64,000 nucleotides of DNA. Origin: Limosilactobacillus viscerum (lineage in GTDB: Bacteria; Bacillota; Bacilli; Lactobacillales; Lactobacillaceae). The translations under genes and the position numbers were made by a program. Shown here piece by piece: positions 17,228-25,089 of the stretch; within the stretch, counting starts at the first letter, position 1; each line of letters starts with the position of its first letter. The notes under the pieces were generated by a model that did not search any database, was not told where the DNA came from, and saw only the letters and a program-made list of their open reading frames with translations. Where the stretch lies: contig NZ_CANDNW010000002.1 in the NCBI RefSeq assembly GCF_947387525.1, forward strand, positions 62,001 through 126,000. The letters run 5' to 3'.

Positions 17228-18382
17228 ATGGATCAACAAGCAAAGTTAGATTTCTTAAAGCAATTAATTAGTATCGATTCCGCCGGTGGACACGAAGAAA
17301 AGGTTACCCAGTTCTTGAAGGATGCACTGGAAAAGCACAATATTCAGGTCCAACTAGTTGAAGTGGAACCTGGACGGCATGACGTTATTGCTAAGTTAGG
17401 GAATGGCAACGGTCCAACACTCGCCTTTGAAGGTCACCAGGATACGGTTGCTCTTGGTGAGCGTGACGAGTGGGACCACGATCCGTTGGGCGGAGAAGTT
17501 GTCGGTGACAAGATCTACGGCCGTGGAACCACTGATATGAAGGCGGGACTTGCTGCCGAGGCCTTATCACTAATGGAATTAGCCGATGAAGGAGTCGAAT
17601 TGAACGGTACACTGGAGTTTATTGCAACGGTCGCAGAAGAATCCAGTCAGCACAACCACATGCAAGGTGCCCAAACATTGGTTAAGAAGGGCCTGATTGG
17701 TGATGTTGACGCGATTATCATTGCTGAACCATCTGATTCCCAGCTTGACTTTGCGCATAAGGGTTCAATTACTTATAAGATTTCCTCGATCGGAAAGACT
17801 GCCCATAGCTCAATGCCGCAACTTGGCTATAATGCCATTGCACCACTAGTTCACTTTTATAACTTGCAAGATGAGTACTTTAAGACCTTTGACCAGGCTG
17901 AAAACAAATACCTTGGAAAGACGATTCCAGTAGTAACTAAGATTGATGGTGGACACCAATTAAACTCAGTTCCCGACTATGCTGAGTTGTTTGCGAAGGT
18001 TCGGACAATTCCTGAAATCAGCAACCAGGAGATTTGGGACCACTTAAAGAAGATCATCAAGAAAGTTAATGAAGAGGATCATGCAAAGCTATCATTGACC
18101 GTTCTCGGGGATAAGATCCCAGTGGTCACTGATCCAGATGCTGACTTTATCAAGAAGCTCCACCCAATTGCCGAAAAGACACTTAAGCGGCCCGTAAAGG
18201 TCCAGGGGGTTGCATTTGGGACCGACGCTTCTGAATTGAGCAAGGGGAATGACCACTTTAGCATGGCGGTCCTTGGCCCTGGAAACAAGACTGCTCACGC
18301 CATTAATGAATGGGTTAGCCTAACTACTTACTATGAATTTATCGACATGTTTGACCAGATTGCCAAGGAATATTTGAAGTAG
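17228..18382 (+). CDS. M20 family metallopeptidase, ArgE/DapE-type deacylase
   Basis: A 384-residue co-catalytic zinc amidohydrolase. First metal ligands are in FEGHQDTVALGE (His and Asp near residue 70) and the bridging Asp in GRGTTDMKAGLA (about 102). The catalytic pair is EES (about 138). Further ligands are in AEPSD (about 165) and the C-terminal GPGNKTAHAINEWV. A dimerisation insert spans about 180-290. It is labelled dapE-like but could be a peptidase or acyl-amino-acid hydrolase; the co-transcribed Dcu-type carrier suggests that it acts on an imported substrate. AAGGAAG precedes the ATG. Confidence 0.85.
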   Translation: MDQQAKLDFLKQLISIDSAGGHEEKVTQFLKDALEKHNIQVQLVEVEPGRHDVIAKLGNGNGPTLAFEGHQDTVALGERDEWDHDPLGGEVVGDKIYGRGTTDMKAGLAAEALSLMELADEGVELNGTLEFIATVAEESSQHNHMQGAQTLVKKGLIGDVDAIIIAEPSDSQLDFAHKGSITYKISSIGKTAHSSMPQLGYNAIAPLVHFYNLQDEYFKTFDQAENKYLGKTIPVVTKIDGGHQLNSVPDYAELFAKVRTIPEISNQEIWDHLKKIIKKVNEEDHAKLSLTVLGDKIPVVTDPDADFIKKLHPIAEKTLKRPVKVQGVAFGTDASELSKGNDHFSMAVLGPGNKTAHAINEWVSLTTYYEFIDMFDQIAKEYLK

Positions 18383-18439
18383 GCTAAACCTGTAGCGGTA
18401 GGAAAGTTGACACGATATCTTTGTAATATTTAAAACTAA

Positions 18440-18480
18440 AAATGGGTTGCGACAATTGACTTTGCCGCAGCCCATTTTTG
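18440..18480. terminator. Bidirectional terminator between the M20 gene and galM
   Basis: AAAAATGGGTTGCG ... CGCAGCCCATTTTTG, an inverted repeat with A and T tracts between convergent genes. Confidence 0.85.
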
Positions 18481-18487
18481 GTTAAAT

Positions 18488-19525
18488 TTAATATTCAACA
18501 TGCCACTTAATGGTGTATTCTTTTTCTTCACCAGGGTGGAGGTCAATGTTACCGAATTCTGGGTGGTGTGGAGTGTCAGACAAGGTCTGGGCTTCCATTG
18601 CAATCCCATTGTGTGGGTGAACTTCACCGTGGTTGTATACAGTTGGGTCATCAGAATTCATCGTGTACATAACTAAACCATTCCGGTCTGAGTACAGGGT
18701 CATCTTCCGGCCACTTTCTGGATCTTCCAGGGTAGCGACTGGCTTGTCTAGGCTTGGTTCAACTTCCCAGATGTCATCAAAACCATTTTCCTTAGTTGAT
18801 GCCATTTGCTTCAGGGCGTCAGACAGCTTAGTTGGCTTAGAGAAGTCAAATGGCGTGCCTGCGTTAGCAACCTTTTCACCAGTTGGAATCTTGCCATCGT
18901 CAACTGCCAAGTGGTTCTTGGAGTTAACGTAGAGCTTGAGGTCATCAACCGTGGCTGCGGATGCCTTAGACAAGTTCCAGTAGGTGTGGTTAGTTGGGTT
19001 AAACAGAGTGTTGGCATCGCTGGTAGCACTAAACTTCAAACTTAAGTTATCATCGTTGTCCAGTGTGTAGGTTGCCTTAACGTGCATCTTACCAGGGAAG
19101 GTATCCATTTCCTCGGTCAAGGTTAAGCTGAGGGTGATTGAAACAGCATCGTCAGTTAACTTTGTGTCATCGACATGCCAAACGTGACTGTAGAAACCAT
19201 TTTTACCACCGTGAAGGGTATTCTTGCCTTCATTTTGGTCAACATGGTATTCTTGGCCATCAATCTTGAATTCACCATCGGCAATCCGGCCAGCAACCCG
19301 TCCGATTAGACGGTTAGTGCAAAAGCCGTTGCCAGTAAACTCATCCAGGTTTTCGGAAGTAAGGATCATGTCAGCCTTGCCACCATCCTTGGTTGGAACC
19401 TTAAATGATTGAAGGAGGCCAGCAAAGTTTAAGATACCGGCCTGAACACCATTGTCATTAGTTAAAACATACTTTGTCACTGCTTGGTCATTAAATTTAC
19501 CAAATGGAACTTTTGAGATTTCCAT
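18488..19525 (-). CDS. galM: Aldose 1-epimerase (galactose mutarotase)
   Basis: A 345-residue cytoplasmic beta-sandwich enzyme interconverting alpha and beta anomers of galactose and glucose. Landmarks: FCTNRLIGRVAGRIADGEF (about 70-88), the NTLHGGKNGF histidine (about 103-111), FNPTNHTYWNLS (catalytic His, about 175), and a C-terminal HNGIAMEAQTLSD (catalytic Glu, about 315). No gal operon lies beside it. AGGAGG precedes the ATG, and a catabolite-repression-like site sits just upstream. Confidence 0.92.
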   Translation of the reverse strand: MEISKVPFGKFNDQAVTKYVLTNDNGVQAGILNFAGLLQSFKVPTKDGGKADMILTSENLDEFTGNGFCTNRLIGRVAGRIADGEFKIDGQEYHVDQNEGKNTLHGGKNGFYSHVWHVDDTKLTDDAVSITLSLTLTEEMDTFPGKMHVKATYTLDNDDNLSLKFSATSDANTLFNPTNHTYWNLSKASAATVDDLKLYVNSKNHLAVDDGKIPTGEKVANAGTPFDFSKPTKLSDALKQMASTKENGFDDIWEVEPSLDKPVATLEDPESGRKMTLYSDRNGLVMYTMNSDDPTVYNHGEVHPHNGIAMEAQTLSDTPHHPEFGNIDLHPGEEKEYTIKWHVEY

Positions 19526-19543
19526 GAAACGAATTCCTCCTTA

Positions 19544-19612
19544 AGAAAGCGCTTAACGTTTAGTTAATATTTTACCACAGTTTGCCTAATATTGAACAAG
19601 CTGCGGTAAAAT
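19544..19612. promoter_or_regulatory. Divergent galM/small-protein control region with cre-like site and symmetrical -10 boxes
   Basis: GAAAGCGCTT (within 19544-19557) fits the core of a catabolite responsive element just ahead of galM. An inverted repeat (ATTTTACCACAG 19569-19580, CTGCGGTAAAAT 19601-19612) places a TAAAAT -10 box on each strand. The divergent promoters of galM and the 59-residue gene are therefore mirror images. Confidence 0.55.
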
Positions 19613-19632
19613 ATAAGAAAAGGGGGATGGCG

Positions 19633-19812
19633 ATGGCTAAGAAAGACTGGTGGCCCCGCTTCAAAAAGAGTTTTAACAAGAACTTCATCGACTTCTTGAT
19701 GCTCTTTGCGGCGGAGGATAAGTTTATTCATAACCACAAGCATAAGAGTAGCATGATTGCTGAACAAAATCGTTACGGCGATGATAAGGGTCACAAAAAA
19801 GAGCAAAATTAA
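19633..19812 (+). CDS. Small basic protein of unknown function (59 residues)
   Basis: Starts MAKKDWWPRFKKSFNKNF and ends in a charged tail with KHKHKSS and GHKKEQN. AGGGGG six bases before ATG 19633 decides the start; the earlier in-frame ATGs lack spacing. The protein has an amphipathic aromatic/basic N-half (WW, FKKSF, FIDFLMLFA) and a histidine/lysine-rich C-half with no signal peptide. The function is not recognised. It is divergent from galM and is closed by its own strong terminator, which supports it as a real gene. Confidence 0.65.
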   Translation: MAKKDWWPRFKKSFNKNFIDFLMLFAAEDKFIHNHKHKSSMIAEQNRYGDDKGHKKEQN

Positions 19813-19823
19813 ATTAATAGACT

Positions 19824-19882
19824 AAAAATGGCAGATAACCAGTTTTCGTTTTAGCGAAATACTAGTTATCTGCCATTTTATT
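19824..19882. terminator. Bidirectional terminator between the small gene and the sugar-acid permease
   Basis: TAAAAATGGCAGATAAC ... GTTATCTGCCATTTTATTTTTA, a long stem between convergent genes. Confidence 0.9.
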
Positions 19883-19883
19883 T

Positions 19884-21158
19884 TTAGCCAAACATAATTG
19901 CGGCTAGTAGGCAATTGAGGATACAGGTAATCCAACCGAATGGAACCCCAGTCTTTAAGAAGGTCTTAACGGGGAGCTTTTGGTCTTGGACAACCCATAA
20001 GTTCCATGACTGGGTAATACAAGTTGAGACCGCCATCGAAACTGACGGCACGATAATCATTGCAAAGGCAAAGTATTGGTTGAAGAAACCGGTAGCGGCC
20101 AGCACAGCAGCAGTTGCTGATCCCGCACCCCATACCATCAAAGGACCACGGAATAGTGCTAATGGTGATAGGATTCCGAAAGCAATTGCCAGGACCCACG
20201 GGTTGGTTGGAACAATTGCAGTTAGGATATCGTTAAAGTTAGCGGTAACCTTGACCGCAACCGCACTAAACATTGCTAAGAACAGTAACATGATGATCAA
20301 AGTTGCAATGTCTGAAATTGACTTTTGAATTGTGTCATTAACAAAGGCAAGCATCTTCTTGTAACCATGGTTAAGCTTACCAGTTAGTAAGAGGGCCAAA
20401 ATAATTGCGAGCATTAAGCCAGGAACTGGTTCCCACTTGAAGAGAATGTTCATCAGTACTGGAAGAATTGGCAAAATGTAGGTTAGCTTATTGATCTTTG
20501 GTGCATCGCTTTGCTTGTTTTCTGCAGGGTGGTCATTCTTATGAATGTTCTTCGCGTGTAAAAGGATAAACAGGATGACAACAATGAGTTGGATCCCCAT
20601 TGCGGCAAATGCGTAGGCTAAATATTTAGGACCATAAACAACATTGGGGAAGAAAAGCTGAATTTGCTTAACAATAACGATGTTGACGTACATCGGTGCA
20701 CCAATTGCCATTACGAATGCAGTAACAGCTACATTTTTCTTTAAGCCAAGTGAGGTCAAAATTGGTAAGAGAATTACGGCAATTGCGATTACCGCACCGA
20801 CACCATAAGCACTAGTAAAAATAAAAGCAGTAATTAAGCAAACTAAAATCGCAGCAAGCACAGGGTGACGGTAGGAAACTTTAACTGCCTGCCGGCTGAT
20901 ATCACTGGCAATTCCGGTATCAACAAGTACACGACCAAACCAGGAACCGAAAATGATTACCATGATTGTGGAACCGTATTTAAGCGCTGGTGCTGAAATC
21001 AATTGGTTAACAGCGGTGTTAATTGGAATCCGCCCGATTGCAATCCACAAAATTGTCATTACGAAGAAGCCGATCATTATGTTTCCGCCCTTCATGACGT
21101 AGATTACTAGGCCAATAAAAGTTAATAGTAGTAATAATCCGGTAATTATATTAATCAT
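19884..21158 (-). CDS. Ion-transporter-superfamily permease (GntP/citrate-like), probably for a sugar acid
   Basis: A 424-residue protein of about eleven to twelve membrane segments beginning MINIITGLLLLLTFIGLVIY. I place the start at 21158, preceded by GAGGTG, although the frame stays open further up. Family-type features are the glycine/alanine-rich helices with GAPMYVNIVIVKQ and the internal repeat of AIAVILLPILTSLG-like segments. No pore motif that fixes the substrate was recognised. It is transcribed away from a four-gene sugar-acid catabolic set across a shared control region, so uptake of that substrate is the best guess. Confidence 0.7.
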   Translation of the reverse strand: MINIITGLLLLLTFIGLVIYVMKGGNIMIGFFVMTILWIAIGRIPINTAVNQLISAPALKYGSTIMVIIFGSWFGRVLVDTGIASDISRQAVKVSYRHPVLAAILVCLITAFIFTSAYGVGAVIAIAVILLPILTSLGLKKNVAVTAFVMAIGAPMYVNIVIVKQIQLFFPNVVYGPKYLAYAFAAMGIQLIVVILFILLHAKNIHKNDHPAENKQSDAPKINKLTYILPILPVLMNILFKWEPVPGLMLAIILALLLTGKLNHGYKKMLAFVNDTIQKSISDIATLIIMLLFLAMFSAVAVKVTANFNDILTAIVPTNPWVLAIAFGILSPLALFRGPLMVWGAGSATAAVLAATGFFNQYFAFAMIIVPSVSMAVSTCITQSWNLWVVQDQKLPVKTFLKTGVPFGWITCILNCLLAAIMFG

Positions 21159-21426
21159 TTCGCACACCTCAAAATTAATGAATTGTTCAATTCTTGGTGT
21201 AGCGGTAAACCTTGTGAAATCGATTACATGATACAATTGCCATTCTTAAATGTCAACCGCTTTCTTGCTTTAATATCAAGCGATATAATTCTCTTTAATG
21301 TAGAAAACCGTTATTAATAATTTTGCCATTGACTTTTTGCTGAAAGCGTTTTAACCTGTAGTTGTTCAATTAAGGAAACCGGTAAACCAAATTGTAAGGA
21401 ACTGATTACACAAGGAGGCAATTGGC
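21159..21426. promoter_or_regulatory. Divergent control region of the sugar-acid locus
   Basis: It contains three imperfect operators. AGAAAGCGGTTGACA on the minus strand (about 21255-21269) and TGAAAGCGTTTTAA on the plus strand (about 21340-21353) both fit the LacI-family/cre pattern. TTGTGA-N6-TTACAT (21212-21229) could be a LacI-type or Rex-like site. The LacI regulator at 24001 is the obvious candidate to bind here, with CcpA for the cre-like boxes. Confidence 0.5.
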
Positions 21427-22167
21427 ATGAACCAATCAAGAATTGTTATTAATACACTTGTTGCTCAACGAGCACACGAAGAAGGGACGTCACAGTTAGC
21501 AATAATTAAGCATTTACTTCCGCTAGGGTACCGAAATTTTGAACTTCGACGCGAATACTTCAACGGTAACTTTGCTGAATTAGAGGAGCTAGCAGCACTC
21601 AAATTAAAGTACCGGTTAGTTTACTTCTATTCGATCCCCGAGAATTTATTTGTCGACGGTCATTTGAACATTGAGTTGCTTCAATTTATTGCGGAAGCGC
21701 GGTTAATGGGGGCAAATTATTTGAAGATGACGCTTGGTAACTTTGACGGCCATAACATTAATGAACTACAACGCCTGAATAGGCTGCTTCCAGATTCTAT
21801 GCAGTTGAATTTGGAAAATGACCAGTCACTGGCAAATGCAAAAATTAGTAGACTAGTTGACTTCTTCCGGGTGGCAAATGAGAACAACGTTCAGATCGGT
21901 TTTGTAAATGACCTCGGAAACTGGGTATATACAAAGCAAGATGAGCAAGATGCAACTCGGCAATTACTTCCTTATACCCGGTATGTTCACTTGAAAGGCT
22001 ATGAGACGGACAACGGGATTAACACGACTAGCTTTGTAGATAGCCAGTTGGATTGGCAAAAGTTATTAAAACAATTTGCGGCTCATTTACCAGTTGCTTT
22101 GGAATACCCAGCAACGATTGATGAACTCAAAAACGATCTCAATGTCCTTAACAATTTTGTGATTTAA
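21427..22167 (+). CDS. Sugar phosphate isomerase/epimerase-like TIM barrel protein
   Basis: A 246-residue xylose-isomerase-like barrel. Expected metal ligands: NFELRREYF (Glu, about residue 40), LNLENDQS (Glu, about 137), FVNDLGNW (Asp/Asn, about 160), and YVHLKGYE (His, about 190). The final ALEYPA supplies another Glu (about 225). It is shorter than typical IolE/Hyi enzymes. AAGGAGG precedes the ATG. First gene of an operon with an SDR and a 2-hydroxyacid dehydrogenase (gaps 14 and 19 bases). Reaction is inferred only as isomerisation or epimerisation of a keto acid or sugar. Confidence 0.75.
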   Translation: MNQSRIVINTLVAQRAHEEGTSQLAIIKHLLPLGYRNFELRREYFNGNFAELEELAALKLKYRLVYFYSIPENLFVDGHLNIELLQFIAEARLMGANYLKMTLGNFDGHNINELQRLNRLLPDSMQLNLENDQSLANAKISRLVDFFRVANENNVQIGFVNDLGNWVYTKQDEQDATRQLLPYTRYVHLKGYETDNGINTTSFVDSQLDWQKLLKQFAAHLPVALEYPATIDELKNDLNVLNNFVI

Positions 22168-22181
22168 GGAGACGATGAAAA

Positions 22182-22949
22182 ATGTTTGATATTAACTCAT
22201 TCAGCTTAAAAAACAAGGTCGCCATCATTACCGGTGGTGCCTCAGGACTTGGCGAATATTATAGTAAAGCAATGTTAAAAGTAGGGGCACAGGTAATGGT
22301 AGTTGCCCGTTCTGATAAGGGCTTTGATGAATTAAAGAACTTTGCGGAGGAAAACAATGCTACCGTTGATTTCTTTATTCAAGATGTCACAGCAGCGGAT
22401 GCTCCGGACAATATTGTTAATGCAACGATCGACCGCTTTGGCAAGATTGATATTCTGGTAAACAATGCGGGGATGCAGTTGCGGAACAAGTGGCAAGAAT
22501 TTAAAGACGAAGACTGGCGGAAGGTCATCAACCTTAACCTTAACGCGGTTTACTTCTTATCCCATGCTGTTGCAAAATCAATGGCTGAAAATGGTGGCGG
22601 TAAGATTATCAATATTGGATCAATGCAGTCATTTCGGGCTGGTAAATTTATCTTTCCATATACTGCAAGCAAGCATGGAATTGTAGGGTTGACCAAGGCA
22701 TATGCTGATGCATTAGCACCAGATAATATCCAAGTTAATGCAATTGCTCCGGGTTACATCAATACACCGATGACTAAAGCTCTTCAAAATGACCCAGTTC
22801 GGAGCAAAGAAATCCTTGAACACATTCCGGCAGGTCACTGGGCAGACCCATCTGAATTAATGGGGGTTGCGGTCTTCTTAGCGTCACCGGCATCTGATTA
22901 CATCACCGGCACTACGATCCCAGTTGATGGTGGCTACTTATTACGTTAA
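22182..22949 (+). CDS. SDR family oxidoreductase (gluconate 5-dehydrogenase / KduD-like)
   Basis: A 255-residue classical short-chain dehydrogenase. It has the cofactor motif TGGASGLGEYYSK (about 16-28), NNAG (about 95-98), catalytic Ser in NIGSMQSF (about 147), YTASKHG (Tyr/Lys, about 160-164) and the PG motif IAPGYINTPMT. It closely resembles gluconate 5-dehydrogenase and 2-deoxy-D-gluconate 3-dehydrogenase, both sugar-acid oxidoreductases. It is co-transcribed with the flanking genes. Confidence 0.88.
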   Translation: MFDINSFSLKNKVAIITGGASGLGEYYSKAMLKVGAQVMVVARSDKGFDELKNFAEENNATVDFFIQDVTAADAPDNIVNATIDRFGKIDILVNNAGMQLRNKWQEFKDEDWRKVINLNLNAVYFLSHAVAKSMAENGGGKIINIGSMQSFRAGKFIFPYTASKHGIVGLTKAYADALAPDNIQVNAIAPGYINTPMTKALQNDPVRSKEILEHIPAGHWADPSELMGVAVFLASPASDYITGTTIPVDGGYLLR

Positions 22950-22968
22950 TTTAAGGAGAAAATAGAAA

Positions 22969-23910
22969 ATGACACAAAAAGTTGCAGTTCCGGCATACCT
23001 TTCACAGGCAGGAAAAGATTATTTAACTGACCATGGCTTCGAATTAATTGAAACCGCTGACCAAAAAGCGGCGACGCTAGCTAAAGAGGCAACTGACGCG
23101 GACGGGATCGTTTTAATGACGGACCCGTTTCCTAACGAAATGATTGAAAAGATGCCAAATCTAAAGGTAATTGCCCGGCATGGTGTCGGCTACGATAACG
23201 TTGACCAAGATTTCTTTGGGGACCACGGCGTTTGGGTAACAATTACGCCAACTGCCAACGCTGCTACTGTTGCTGAAACCACCCTGGCCGCAATGTTTAA
23301 TATCTCGGCAAACCTTACTGCGGATATTAACCACATGAAGGCTGGCGAATGGGGCTGGGCTGGCAACCACAAGGGATTTGACCTTGCCGGTAAGACACTT
23401 GGAATTATGGGTTACGGTCGAATTGGACGGATGGTTGCTGCTAAGGCAAGTGCTCTTGACATGCATGTTATCGCCTACGATCCCTTTGCTAAGGGGGATG
23501 GCAATGCCGAACTCGTGGATCGTGATACTTTATTGAAGACTGCAGATATCGTTACTCTTCATATGCTAGTGACCCCTGAAACTACACATAGTATTGGAGA
23601 AAAAGAATTCAAGATGATGAAGCCAACTGCCACGCTAATTAACTTCGGCCGGGCCGCACTAGTTGACCAGCAGGCAATGCAGGCGGCATTGAGAAATGGC
23701 GAAATCGCCCATGGCTTCGTCGACGTCTTTGATGAGGAACCACTACCAAAAGATGATCCATGGTTCTCTACGCCAAATGTACTTCTAACACCGCATATTG
23801 CATCGAATACTACTGAGTGTATGAACCGGATGGCAACCGATGCAGCAAGCGAAGTAGTTCGGGTACTCAATGGTGAAAAGCCAAAGTGGAATGTTAACCA
23901 GCTGAAATAA
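22969..23910 (+). CDS. D-isomer-specific 2-hydroxyacid dehydrogenase (phosphoglycerate/ketogluconate reductase type)
   Basis: A 313-residue NAD(P)-dependent enzyme. Substrate loop VIARHGVGYDNVD (about 64-76), cofactor motif GIMGYGRIGRMVA (about 144-156), catalytic Arg in INFGRAALVD (about 229), Glu in VDVFDEEPLP and His in LTPHIASNT (about 280). It could reduce a 2-keto sugar acid or oxidise the hydroxyacid. Together with the SDR it gives two redox steps on adjacent carbons of one substrate. AAGGAGA precedes the ATG. Confidence 0.87.
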   Translation: MTQKVAVPAYLSQAGKDYLTDHGFELIETADQKAATLAKEATDADGIVLMTDPFPNEMIEKMPNLKVIARHGVGYDNVDQDFFGDHGVWVTITPTANAATVAETTLAAMFNISANLTADINHMKAGEWGWAGNHKGFDLAGKTLGIMGYGRIGRMVAAKASALDMHVIAYDPFAKGDGNAELVDRDTLLKTADIVTLHMLVTPETTHSIGEKEFKMMKPTATLINFGRAALVDQQAMQAALRNGEIAHGFVDVFDEEPLPKDDPWFSTPNVLLTPHIASNTTECMNRMATDAASEVVRVLNGEKPKWNVNQLK

Positions 23911-23924
23911 TGACGTTAATTCGG

Positions 23925-23961
23925 AGCCTCACCAATTGCTTGCAATTTTGGTGGGGCTTTG
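23925..23961 (+). terminator. Intrinsic terminator inside the sugar-acid locus
   Basis: GCCTCACCAA ... TTTTGGTGGGGC followed by TTTGTT separates the enzyme genes from the LacI regulator, which therefore has its own or read-through expression. Confidence 0.75.
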
Positions 23962-24000
23962 TTAATAATTAAATTGATATCGCATAAAGGATTGTCGAAA

Positions 24001-25014
24001 ATGAAAAAGCAGTATACCACTATCAATGACGTTGCAGCGAAGGCTGGTGTTTCGAAGACGACTGTTTCCCGTTACCTAAATGGGCACTATGAACGGATGA
24101 GCGACAGTACTCGAGAAAAAATTTCCCGGGTAATATCCAGCACAGGCTACCGCGTTAATTCCCAGGCCAAGGCCCTTACACAGCATCACTCCCACTTAAT
24201 TGGGTTGGTTGTTGCAGATATTGAAAATATTTTTTCTTCTATTTTATTTAAGGGCGCTGACCAAGTCTTAGAGGTGGCAGGTTACTCGATCATGCTGATG
24301 AATTCAAATAATTCGTTAGCGTTGGAACGAAAACAACTCGAACGGCTAATTAATCTGCGAATTGATGGATTGATCCTACAGCCAGTTTCACAAAATACTA
24401 GTGATTATGACTTTCTCGAAGACGCTGGAATTCAGCCGATCATTGTTGACCGGAGATTAACACCGCAAAAATGGCCCGGGGTCTTTACAGACAACTACAC
24501 CTATTCGAAAATGCTGAGTGATTACGTTGCCCGTCAAGGATACCAGCAGGTAGTTGTCTTGACTGAAGACGTCCATGCTAATTCGGCACGGCAGGAACGT
24601 TACCAGGGAGTCATTGATTCGGGAAAAGAAAATGGCCTGACGGTACAGCTTGTTGAGGTACCAGCGGAGGTGACCTCAAGTAAGCTCTATGAAAAGCTGG
24701 CGTTGGTTAATGGTTGCTTAACCAGTCACACCGTCATTTATGCATTGAAGGGAACATTGCTGACTAGGCTGATGAATACCCTAATTGAGTACTCAATTAG
24801 GGTTCCAGAGCAGGTAGGAATTGTTGCTTTTGATGACTGGGACTGGGCTAAATTAATGTCACCACAAATTACAACAATCCAGCAGGATCCTAAGTTAATG
24901 GGGAAGACGGCTGCCGAGTTACTTCTTGACCAGTTAAACGGTAAGGTGATTCCTGCTACTACCATGATTGATTCATCTTTCATGGTTCGGCATTCCTTAA
25001 AGAGCGGAAAATAG
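24001..25014 (+). CDS. LacI family transcriptional regulator (KdgR-like)
   Basis: A 337-residue repressor. N-terminal helix-turn-helix TTINDVAAKAGVSKTTVSRYLNG (about 5-27) with hinge helix NSQAKALTQ, then a periplasmic-binding-protein-like sensor domain (about 65-330). The start is taken at ATG 24001, preceded by AAAGGATTG; a longer in-frame extension from 23959 has no ribosome binding site. By position it should control the sugar-acid permease and enzymes. The effector is unknown; the sequence style recalls KdgR regulators of ketogluconate genes. Confidence 0.85.
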   Translation: MKKQYTTINDVAAKAGVSKTTVSRYLNGHYERMSDSTREKISRVISSTGYRVNSQAKALTQHHSHLIGLVVADIENIFSSILFKGADQVLEVAGYSIMLMNSNNSLALERKQLERLINLRIDGLILQPVSQNTSDYDFLEDAGIQPIIVDRRLTPQKWPGVFTDNYTYSKMLSDYVARQGYQQVVVLTEDVHANSARQERYQGVIDSGKENGLTVQLVEVPAEVTSSKLYEKLALVNGCLTSHTVIYALKGTLLTRLMNTLIEYSIRVPEQVGIVAFDDWDWAKLMSPQITTIQQDPKLMGKTAAELLLDQLNGKVIPATTMIDSSFMVRHSLKSGK

Positions 25015-25025
25015 AAGCATATAAA

Positions 25026-25075
25026 AACCGCCAAATTAGTGTATTACAAAACAATCACTAATTTGGCGGTTTCTT
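25026..25075. terminator. Bidirectional terminator between the LacI regulator and the DUF2252 gene
   Basis: AAACCGCCAAATTAGTG ... CACTAATTTGGCGGTTTC, nearly perfect, between convergent genes. Confidence 0.9.
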
Positions 25076-25089
25076 ATATTTGAAAAAGC

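Noticed and set aside
19564-19806. An 80-codon minus-strand open frame opposite the 59-residue gene
   Set aside because: The plus-strand frame has a well-spaced AGGGGG site and its own terminator; the minus frame runs into the galM promoter and lacks a binding site.
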